The notes under the pieces were generated by a model. It searched no databases and had not been told where the DNA came from. It worked only from the letters and a program-made list of their open reading frames with translations. Position numbers and translations under genes: made by a program. DNA of 8,675 bases from the NCBI GenBank assembly GCA_947177115.1, contig CAMWTG010000100.1, positions 1-8,675 on the forward strand. Direction: 5' to 3'. Of this stretch, positions 1-5,090 are shown piece by piece; the stretch's first letter is position 1, and every line of letters starts with the position of its first letter. This DNA is from an uncultured Clostridia bacterium (lineage in GTDB: Bacteria; Bacillota; Clostridia; Oscillospirales; Oscillospiraceae).

Positions 1-1311
1 ACTTGCCTCTCCCTTCGGGAGAGGTGGCACAGCCGCAGGCTGTGACGGAGAGGGCTTGCCCAAACTTCGGAACCGCCGGATAATATCCGGGATGTCATTC
101 TCCGCCACAGCTGTCCGCTTGTCATCCAGGCTGAACCCATCGGCCCGCATGTCGTAAAACCACACCTTGTCCGTGCCGCCGTGGCCGGTCTTGGTGAACA
201 CCAGCACCGCCGTGGATACCCCGGCGTAGGGCTTGAATACTCCGGAGGGCATGGAGATCACCGCCTCCAGCCGGTGGTTTTCGATGATCTCCCGCCGGAT
301 GTCCTTGTGGGCTTTGGAGGACCCGAACAGCACGCCGTCCGGTACGATGCAGGCGCACCGTCCGCCCACCTTCAGCATCCGCAGGAACAGGGCCAGGAAC
401 AGCAGCTCCGTCTTCTTCGTCTTGCAGACTTTCAGCAGGCCGGGGGCCACAATGTATGCGTCCAGACTGCCCTTAAAGGGCGGATTGGCCAGGATCATGG
501 TGTATTTGTCCGTGTCATTGTTCTGGTCGCTGAGGCTGTCCTTGTACTGGATGGCGGGATTTTCCACCCCGTGGGTCATCATGTTCATGGCCCCGATGCG
601 AAGCATAGTCCGGTCCATGTCGTAGCCGGTGAACATGGCGGTGTTGTAATGGGCCAGCCGGGCGGGGTCATAGAAGATCTCGTCCCTGCGGTTTTCCTTC
701 AGGTATTCTCCCGCCGCCACCAGGAAGCCGCTGGTACCGCAGGCCGGGTCGCAGATCAGCTCGTCCGGGCCGGGGGAGAGCAGCTCCACCATCATGCGGA
801 TGATATGCCGGGGCGTGCGGAACTGGCCGTTGGTGCCGGCGGTGGAGAGCTTGGAAAGCAGATACTCGTACACGTCCCCCCGGATGTCTTTGGCCGTCAG
901 CCCGGAGGCGTAGAGGGCGTCCATCTGGTCCACGATTTGGCTGAGCTTCTGGGGCGTGGGGATCATGAAAATGGCATCGCCCATGTATTTGGAGTAGGCG
1001 CTGTCCGGTCCCGTGCCCAGGGTTTTCAGGAAGGGAAACACGCCGTTCTGGACAATATGGAACATCTCCGCGGCGGGCAGGTCCCGGAAGACGGACCATT
1101 TATACTGCCGCTGCTCCGGACCGAAGAGGCTGGCGTAGGGCAGCTCCAGCATGACGGCCTCCCTGGCCCTGGTATCATCCAGAACATCCAGGTCGTGGAT
1201 GAACATGAGGTAAGTGATTTGTTCAATGACCGTCAGCGGGTTGGTCAGCCCGCCGGTCCAGAAGGTCTCCCATAAGCTGTCGATCTTGTTTTTCAGTTCG
1301 CCGGTGATCAT
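1..1311 (-). CDS. hsdM: Type I restriction-modification system DNA methyltransferase subunit HsdM (partial, C-terminus beyond window)
   Basis: N6-adenine methyltransferase subunit of a type I restriction-modification complex. With HsdS it methylates the recognition sequence, and with HsdR it forms the restriction enzyme. The 437 visible residues carry an HsdM_N-like helical domain (about 5-130), then the Rossmann methylase domain. The AdoMet-binding motif I is DPACGTSGF at residues 188-196, and the catalytic motif IV is NPPF at 276-279. Both are intact, so the visible part looks functional. The start at 1311 is preceded by AAAGGCGG at a suitable distance and by an extended -10 promoter about 40 bases upstream. 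The frame is still open at base 1. Family members are usually about 480-520 residues, so only the C-terminus is missing. Residues 420-436 (PSPSQPAAVPPLPKGEA) are encoded by a palindromic repeat, an odd tail or linker for HsdM. HsdS and HsdR would be expected further left but cannot be seen. Confidence 0.93.
   Translation of the reverse strand, partial: MITGELKNKIDSLWETFWTGGLTNPLTVIEQITYLMFIHDLDVLDDTRAREAVMLELPYASLFGPEQRQYKWSVFRDLPAAEMFHIVQNGVFPFLKTLGTGPDSAYSKYMGDAIFMIPTPQKLSQIVDQMDALYASGLTAKDIRGDVYEYLLSKLSTAGTNGQFRTPRHIIRMMVELLSPGPDELICDPACGTSGFLVAAGEYLKENRRDEIFYDPARLAHYNTAMFTGYDMDRTMLRIGAMNMMTHGVENPAIQYKDSLSDQNNDTDKYTMILANPPFKGSLDAYIVAPGLLKVCKTKKTELLFLALFLRMLKVGGRCACIVPDGVLFGSSKAHKDIRREIIENHRLEAVISMPSGVFKPYAGVSTAVLVFTKTGHGGTDKVWFYDMRADGFSLDDKRTAVAENDIPDIIRRFRSLGKPSPSQPAAVPPLPKGEAS
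5..55. repeat. Double-hairpin palindromic repeat element inside hsdM
   Basis: Two adjacent perfect hairpins are visible. CCTCTCCC at 6-13 pairs with GGGAGAGG at 17-24 (8 bp, 3-nt loop). CACAGCC at 28-34 pairs with GGCTGTG at 38-44 (7 bp, loop GCA). The closing GGAGAGGGC at 47-55 is again an imperfect complement of the opening GCCTCTCC at 5-12. This layout matches a family of small dispersed repeats that I know to be very common in Faecalibacterium and related gut Clostridia, mostly between genes. Here it is read through in frame by hsdM. CTTGCC occurs at both edges (2-7 and 55-60), which might be a target duplication or just part of the element. No transposase is present, so any mobility would be supplied in trans. 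Confidence 0.8.
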
Positions 1312-1349
1312 AGCGGTTCCGCCTTTCGCAATATGTTGGATTTGGGGAA

Positions 1350-1358
1350 ATTATAGCA
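1350..1358 (-). promoter_or_regulatory. Extended -10 promoter of hsdM
   Basis: On the minus strand the bases read TGCTATAAT, a perfect TGn extended -10 followed by a perfect TATAAT. No good -35 hexamer lies 16-18 bases further up, which is usual for extended -10 promoters. Transcription would start near 1342, giving a leader of about 30 nt before the hsdM start. Confidence 0.7.
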
Positions 1359-1385
1359 TGAACCGGCGGAAAAGGGAAGGGGCAT

Positions 1386-1442
1386 CGGGCAGGCGGCGCG
1401 GAAATCCGCTGGGGGAGAGGAGGTCCCTGCCGCCCTTGCCTG
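1386..1442. repeat. Imperfect inverted repeat in the hsdM/DUF4317 divergent intergenic region
   Basis: GGCA-GGCGGC at 1388-1397 is complementary to GCCGCC-ct-TGCC at 1429-1440, with a 2-nt bulge. The enclosed sequence holds a small GCGG/CCGC hairpin (1398-1401 and 1406-1409). The structure sits between the two divergent promoters, upstream of both. It could be a decayed palindromic element or a protein-binding region. I do not recognise it, and chance formation in GC-rich DNA is possible. Confidence 0.3.
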
Positions 1443-1457
1443 TCCGGTTCCCGGGGC

Positions 1458-1486
1458 TTGCTTTTCCGGCGGTTTTCCGCTACAAT
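1458..1486 (+). promoter_or_regulatory. Sigma-A type promoter of the DUF4317 gene
   Basis: The -35 hexamer TTGCTT (1458-1463) and the -10 hexamer TACAAT (1481-1486) are separated by exactly 17 bases. Transcription would start near 1493, giving a leader of about 60 nt that contains a small hairpin before the start codon at 1552. Confidence 0.7.
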
Positions 1487-1504
1487 AGAGGAGAAATTTT
1501 CCGC

Positions 1505-1521
1505 CGCCTCGGAAAGAGGCG
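1505..1521 (+). other. Hairpin in the 5' leader of the DUF4317 mRNA
   Basis: CGCCTC (1505-1510) and GAGGCG (1516-1521) form a 6-bp stem with loop GGAAA. It lies about 16 bases before the ribosome binding site GCGAGG, within the predicted leader. It may stabilise the mRNA 5' end. There is no U-tract after it, so it is not a terminator, and no riboswitch class is recognisable. Confidence 0.4.
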
Positions 1522-1551
1522 AGTCTGACTGAAAGAGCGAGGATATCCCAT

Positions 1552-2703
1552 ATGAATGCAAAAGAGCTGGGCGAGCTGCGCCGCCGCCTTCGTCCGGAGA
1601 AATGCGCCGTCAAGTGCATTTACGGCTGCTATGTCAACAGCAACAAGGAGATCATCTCCTATCTGGACGCGTCTCTGGGCCGCATGAGCGAGCAGGAGGC
1701 GGAGAAGTACCTGGGCCTTCTGAAAAAGACCATGTCCGGGACGCTGGGTAAAAATCTGATCGATGTGGTATTTTCCACGGAACAGGTGATGGACAGCGAT
1801 GAGTACCGCCTTCTCTCCGCCCTGCGGGAGTCGGAGCTGAAGAGCGGGGAGATCCGGGAGGAGTTCTACCGCAAGGTCATCGATTCGCTGGATATGGGGG
1901 ACATGAACTATGTGATCCTCCTGGCCTACGATGCCTATGATGTTCCGCACAGAGGCAGGGACGGGGAGGACCGGATGGAGGAGTCCGATACGGTGTATCG
2001 CTACATCCTCTGCGGCGTCTGCCCGGTGAAGGATGGCAAGCTGGAGCTGGGCTACTTCGCGGGAGAAAATGAGTTCCACAGCTGCGCGCCGGAGCAGATC
2101 GTCTCCGTGCCGGAGCTGGGGTTCCTGTTTCCGGCTTTCGATGGCCGGGCGGCTAATATCTACAATGTGCTCTTCTACACCAAGTCTGCCGGGGATCTCC
2201 ATCAGGATTTCCTGGACGCGGTATTCCATACGGAGCCGCCTATGTCCGCCGGGGAGCAGCGGGAGGCCTTCGAATCCGCCCTGACGGAGGCGATGGAGGG
2301 TTCCTGCCGCCTGGAGGTGGTCCAGGCCATCCATGAGCAGCTGCGGGAGCGGATCGAAGCGCATAAAGAGACCAAGGATGCGGAGCCTCTTGCCATTACC
2401 GCCGGCGAGGTAGCGGAGATACTCCAGCAGCAGGGAGCTTCTCAGGAGCAGGCGGACGCTTTCCGGCAGGAGTGCTCCCAGCGGTTTGGAGAGAACGCCG
2501 TCCTGCAGCCGGAGAACCTGATCGACAGCAAGCGCTTTGAGGTCAAGGCCGGCGAGGCCAAGGTCACGGTGGACCCATCGTGCAGTTACCTGGTGGAGAC
2601 CAGGGTGATCGATGGCGTCAAGTATCTGCTCATCCCGGCGGGGAGCGATGTGGAGGTCAACGGCCTGCCGGTAGCGGTGGGCGGCGGGACAGAGGAGGAG
2701 TAG
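1552..2703 (+). CDS. DUF4317 domain-containing protein of unknown function
   Basis: A 383-residue protein that I recognise as DUF4317 from its N-terminal pattern: KELGELRRRLRPEKCAV, then CYVNSNKEIISY, a leucine-rich helix ending in SGTLGKNLIDVVFST, and ALRESELKSGEIREEFY. The domain appears to cover nearly the whole protein, so the length is normal. No signal peptide, membrane segment or catalytic motif is visible. The protein is acidic and probably cytosolic. The C-terminal third (about 275-330) is glutamine- and glutamate-rich and probably helical, followed by a short beta-rich end (about 335-375) and an acidic GGGTEEE tail. The start at 1552 is preceded by GCGAGG nine bases upstream and by a good promoter. 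It is divergent from hsdM and separate from the antiporter gene, so neighbours give no functional clue. The molecular function of the family is unknown to me. Confidence 0.88.
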   Translation: MNAKELGELRRRLRPEKCAVKCIYGCYVNSNKEIISYLDASLGRMSEQEAEKYLGLLKKTMSGTLGKNLIDVVFSTEQVMDSDEYRLLSALRESELKSGEIREEFYRKVIDSLDMGDMNYVILLAYDAYDVPHRGRDGEDRMEESDTVYRYILCGVCPVKDGKLELGYFAGENEFHSCAPEQIVSVPELGFLFPAFDGRAANIYNVLFYTKSAGDLHQDFLDAVFHTEPPMSAGEQREAFESALTEAMEGSCRLEVVQAIHEQLRERIEAHKETKDAEPLAITAGEVAEILQQQGASQEQADAFRQECSQRFGENAVLQPENLIDSKRFEVKAGEAKVTVDPSCSYLVETRVIDGVKYLLIPAGSDVEVNGLPVAVGGGTEEE

Positions 2704-2717
2704 ACCGCCAATATCCG

Positions 2718-2746
2718 GCGGGGAGAGGCGGCCGGCCTCTCCCCGC
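2718..2746. terminator. Strong hairpin after the DUF4317 gene, without a U-tract
   Basis: GCGGGGAGAGG (2718-2728) pairs perfectly with CCTCTCCCCGC (2736-2746). One more C-G pair closes the loop GGCCG. It begins 15 bases after the DUF4317 stop codon, where a terminator is expected. However, six A residues follow it on the plus strand instead of T residues, and the minus-strand side is not T-rich either. It may act as an mRNA 3'-end stabiliser or a weak or factor-aided terminator. The stem is well supported; the terminator role is an inference. Confidence 0.45.
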
Positions 2747-2842
2747 AAAAAATTCCCCGGGCGACAAATTGCACGCCGTTTCTTCCTGCGGAATGTGGTA
2801 GGGTAGGGACGGGCGTGTGCCGCAAAGAAGGGGGAAACAAAA

Positions 2843-3802
2843 ATGAAATTGGCGATGTTGGGGATGATTTTTCTGGCGGGGATCATCCTGATCGTAAAGG
2901 GCGGAGACTGGTTTGTGGATGCGGCCTCCTGGATCGCGGAGATCAGCGGCATCCCAAAGCTAATCGTTGGCGCTACCATTGTGAGCTTGGCCACCACTCT
3001 GCCGGAGCTGCTGGTATCCGTTATGGCGGCCGGCCAGGGGAAGACAGACATGGCTGTGGGCAACGCCGTGGGCAGCGTCACCGCCAATCTGGGGCTTATC
3101 ATGGCCGTCTCCGTGATCTGTATGCCGGTGAAGATCTACCGGGGGGACTATCTGCTGAAATCCCTGCTGATGCTGTTTGCCGCCGGACTGCTGTTCTGGG
3201 GCGGCGGACAGGGCGGCGTAGGGCTGTCCCTGTCCCTGCCATTGATAGGAATCTTCGCGGTGTTTACATACGAAAATCTCCGCAGCGCCAAACGGGCCAT
3301 GCGATGCGGCGGCGACTTGGGCCCGGTGCGGACTGCGCCGCGAAAAGGGGCGGTGCTGTTCCAGTGCCTGAAATTTACCCTGGGCGCGGCGGCGGTGGTC
3401 GTGGGCGCGGATCTGCTGGTAGACAGCGGCAGCGCACTGGCCCGGCTGGCGGGCATCTCGGAGCGGATCATTGGCGTGACCATCGTGGCGGTGGGCACGT
3501 CCCTGCCGGAGCTGGTGACCACCGTCACCGCCATTATGAAACGGCAGTCCGCCCTCTCTGTAGGCAACATCCTGGGGGCCAATATTCTGGATCTGACTTT
3601 GATCCTGCCTCTCAGCGCCCTGATCTCCGGCCAGACCCTGCCGGTGTCGGCGGCATCGGCCCGGATCGACATACCCGCCTGTCTGCTGGTAGGCGCTATT
3701 GCGGTGGTACCGGCCATGGTCACCGCCCGGTTCCGGCGGTGGCAGGGGGCAGCCCTGCTGGCGGTATATGGAGCATATATTGTGCTGACCTGCCGCGGGT
3801 AG
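2843..3802 (+). CDS. CaCA-family sodium/calcium exchanger (YrbG-like)
   Basis: An integral membrane cation exchanger of 319 residues, the usual length for bacterial members. It probably exports Ca2+ in exchange for Na+ or H+. About ten hydrophobic segments are visible. Both inverted alpha-repeats are present. Alpha-1 (43-90) has GATIVSLATTLPE with E55, and GNAVGSVTANLGL with S78 and N82. Alpha-2 (211-256) has GVTIVAVGTSLPE with E223, and GNILGANILDLTL with D250. The Glu-to-Asn/Asp spacing is 27 in both, as in the archaeal exchanger NCX_Mj. Some ligand positions differ from it: A246 replaces a serine, and T52 replaces a serine. A basic loop (about 146-170) links the two halves. The start is preceded by AAGGGGG eight bases upstream. 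I see no convincing promoter in 2747-2830 (TGGTAGGGT at 2796-2804 is only a weak extended -10 candidate). It appears monocistronic: 178 bases and a separate promoter precede the next gene. The transported ion is inferred from the family. Confidence 0.9.
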   Translation: MKLAMLGMIFLAGIILIVKGGDWFVDAASWIAEISGIPKLIVGATIVSLATTLPELLVSVMAAGQGKTDMAVGNAVGSVTANLGLIMAVSVICMPVKIYRGDYLLKSLLMLFAAGLLFWGGGQGGVGLSLSLPLIGIFAVFTYENLRSAKRAMRCGGDLGPVRTAPRKGAVLFQCLKFTLGAAAVVVGADLLVDSGSALARLAGISERIIGVTIVAVGTSLPELVTTVTAIMKRQSALSVGNILGANILDLTLILPLSALISGQTLPVSAASARIDIPACLLVGAIAVVPAMVTARFRRWQGAALLAVYGAYIVLTCRG

Positions 3803-3912
3803 GGCGGGGACCGGCGCGGCGAGCCCCCGCGTTGAGCCGGCAATGCCCGCGGCCATCAGAAGGGATGGCACAATGCACAAAAAGAGACGGTAAGATTTAT
3901 TGAAAACACGAA

Positions 3913-3941
3913 TTGCATGGCGGTAAAAAGTGTGCTAGAGT
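3913..3941 (+). promoter_or_regulatory. Promoter of the scrR-like repressor gene
   Basis: The -35 TTGCAT (3913-3918) and the -10 TAGAGT (3936-3941) are 17 bases apart. The -10 is extended by TG at 3933-3934. The predicted start of transcription is near 3948, so the operator at 3955-3966 lies just inside the transcript, a position suited to autorepression. Confidence 0.65.
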
Positions 3942-3954
3942 ATGGCCAGTTTGT

Positions 3955-3966
3955 GAATTCGTATTC
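3955..3966. promoter_or_regulatory. Putative ScrR operator OR in front of its own gene
   Basis: GAATTCGTATTC differs by one base from the perfect palindrome GAATACGTATTC found twice before scrA. It lies between the predicted transcription start and the ribosome binding site of the repressor gene. The central CG and 12-bp two-fold symmetry fit operators of LacI-family proteins. Autoregulation is inferred from position and sequence. Confidence 0.7.
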
Positions 3967-3980
3967 TTGGTGGTAAAACC

Positions 3981-4952
3981 ATGATAACAATGACAGAAAT
4001 AGCCCGGTTGACCAATGTCTCGCAGCCAACGGTCTCCCGGGTGCTGAACGGGAATCAAAACGTTGCCCCGGAGATCAGGGAGCGCGTGCTGGCCTGCGCC
4101 AGAGAACACGACTATCAGCTCAACGCGCTGGCGAAGGGACTGCAGGGAAGCCGGACGCAGCTGCTGGGCGTTCTGGTCACAGATATTTCCAACGGATTCT
4201 TTGCCGATCTGACGAAACAGATCGAGATCGAGGCGAGAAAAAACGGGTGCAGCATCATCCTTTTCAGCAGCGGCTATGATCCCGCCAGGGAGCGGGAGTA
4301 TCTGGACGTGGTCCGCCGGTACCGGGTGGACGGGGTGCTGGCTGTTCCGATCCGGGAAACCAGTACGGAGTGGCAGGCGTATGTGGGGAAGCTGGACGTC
4401 CCTGTTGTGGCGGTCACACGCCGGGCAGAGAATCTGGATTCCGTATACGCGGACCATCCGCGGGCGGGGGCTATGGTGGCGGAACACCTGATACAGCGGG
4501 GATTTGAGCGGTTTCTGTTCATTGGCAAAGAGGATGACGGGAAATATGTGGGATTTCATCAGACAATGGTGGCCGGGGGACTGGCCGGACGGACGGGCAA
4601 TCTGGTCTATCAGGGTTACATGCAGCTAAAGGCGGCGCTGCGGGACTGGCTCCGGGGTTCCGGGGGGGGAAGAGCCGCAGTGTTTGCCGGAAATGATATT
4701 TACGCGCTGCAGGTATTGGCCGCATTGCGGGAATTTGGCTTTTCCGTCCCGGAGGACGTTGGTGTCATTGGTTTTGACGATACTTCTATGGGCCGGTACC
4801 TCAACCCCCGGCTGAGCAGTGTGTCCCAGCCTATTGAGCGAATGGCCAGGGAAGCGGTTTCCCGGCTGATGCATCGCATGGAGGCTCCTGATGAGCAGGC
4901 GGTGTGGGATATGCCGCTGGAGGCATCGCTGGTGATTCGGGAGAGTACTTGA
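3981..4952 (+). CDS. scrR: LacI-family transcriptional repressor, probably of the sucrose operon
   Basis: A DNA-binding repressor of 323 residues, close to the usual 330-340. The N-terminal helix-turn-helix is MTEIARLTNVSQPTVSRVLNG (from residue 4), with recognition helix QPTVSRVL (15-22). The hinge-helix region LNALAKGL (47-54) is expected to insert into the central CG of the operator. The periplasmic-binding-protein-like sensor domain starts at about 60 (LLGVLVTDISNGFFADL) and includes the typical GVIGFDDTSMGRYLNPRLSSV-type stretch around G264-D267. The start at 3981 has GGTGG seven bases upstream; the alternative ATG at 3990 would be too far from it. The gene is flanked by its own promoter, operator and terminator and lies directly before the scrA-scrK-GH13 operon. 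The effector is therefore probably a sucrose metabolite such as sucrose-6-phosphate, fructose or fructose-phosphate (inferred from neighbours only). The symbol is by context; the family call is secure. Confidence 0.88.
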   Translation: MITMTEIARLTNVSQPTVSRVLNGNQNVAPEIRERVLACAREHDYQLNALAKGLQGSRTQLLGVLVTDISNGFFADLTKQIEIEARKNGCSIILFSSGYDPAREREYLDVVRRYRVDGVLAVPIRETSTEWQAYVGKLDVPVVAVTRRAENLDSVYADHPRAGAMVAEHLIQRGFERFLFIGKEDDGKYVGFHQTMVAGGLAGRTGNLVYQGYMQLKAALRDWLRGSGGGRAAVFAGNDIYALQVLAALREFGFSVPEDVGVIGFDDTSMGRYLNPRLSSVSQPIERMAREAVSRLMHRMEAPDEQAVWDMPLEASLVIREST

Positions 4953-4956
4953 AAAT

Positions 4957-4980
4957 GGGCAACGAGAGGTTGTCCTTTTT
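4957..4980 (+). terminator. Rho-independent terminator of the repressor gene
   Basis: The stem GGGCAAC (4957-4963) pairs with GTTGTCC (4969-4975), 7 bp with one G-T pair and loop GAGAG. It is followed by TTTTT (4976-4980) and preceded by AAAA. It begins four bases after the repressor stop codon. It separates the repressor transcript from the scrA operon, which therefore needs its own promoter. Confidence 0.8.
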
Positions 4981-4997
4981 CGATGAGTTTTGAGAAT
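4970..4997 (+). promoter_or_regulatory. Candidate scrA promoter overlapping the first operator
   Basis: The best pair I can find is TTGTCC (4970-4975) and GAGAAT (4992-4997), 16 bases apart. The -10 lies partly inside operator O1. The -35 would share bases with the 3' arm of the repressor-gene terminator. An alternative is TATTCT (5030-5035) as -10 inside operator O2, with a T-rich -35. Either way a promoter must lie in 4970-5045, because a terminator precedes it and two operators cover this stretch. The exact hexamers are uncertain. Confidence 0.35.
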
Positions 4998-5006
4998 ACG
5001 TATTCT
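4993..5006. promoter_or_regulatory. Putative ScrR operator O1 (perfect 14-bp palindrome)
   Basis: AGAATACGTATTCT is fully self-complementary with a central CG, as expected for a LacI-family dimer site. The same 12-bp core recurs at 5023-5034 and, with one change, before the repressor gene. It overlaps the candidate scrA -10 region, so binding should block initiation. Confidence 0.8.
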
Positions 5007-5021
5007 TTTTTGGCGCATTTT

Positions 5022-5035
5022 GGAATACGTATTCT
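5022..5035. promoter_or_regulatory. Putative ScrR operator O2 (GAATACGTATTC core)
   Basis: GGAATACGTATTCT contains the same perfect 12-bp palindrome as O1. Its centre is 29 bp downstream of the O1 centre and about 55 bp before the scrA start codon. Two tandem copies of a 12-mer in a 137-bp intergenic region are very unlikely by chance. Confidence 0.8.
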
Positions 5036-5046
5036 GACTAAATTTA

Positions 5047-5059
5047 CCCCGGATCGGGG
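5047..5059 (+). other. Small hairpin in the scrA leader
   Basis: CCCCG (5047-5051) pairs with CGGGG (5055-5059) around loop GAT, 13 bases before the scrA ribosome binding site. There is no following T-tract. It does not resemble the RAT/terminator arrangement of LicT/SacY antitermination, so repressor control is the likelier regulation. Confidence 0.3.
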
Positions 5060-5090
5060 AGCAAATAAATAGAAGGAAGGCTCCAAGAGT

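Noticed and set aside
181..1275. A 364-codon plus-strand open frame across hsdM
   Set aside because: The minus strand encodes intact methylase motifs here; the plus frame is low-complexity shadow sequence.
1480..3102. A 540-codon minus-strand open frame across the DUF4317 gene and into the antiporter
   Set aside because: Antisense shadow of two genes with clear family membership; it also spans their intergenic hairpin.
3804..3840. Possible terminator after the antiporter gene
   Set aside because: GCGGGG (3804-3809) and CCCCGC (3825-3830), or CCGGC and GCCGG (3811-3815 and 3836-3840), can pair, but the stems are short, the loops large, and there is no T-tract.
3901..3917. Possible CcpA catabolite-repression (cre) site in the scrR promoter
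   Set aside because: TGAAAACACGAATTGCA does not keep the central CG spacing of the TGWAANCGNTNWCA consensus.
5036..5090. Antiterminator (LicT/SacY-type RAT) control of scrA
   Set aside because: Only a 5-bp CCCCG/CGGGG hairpin without a T-tract is present in the leader, and LacI-type operators already explain control.
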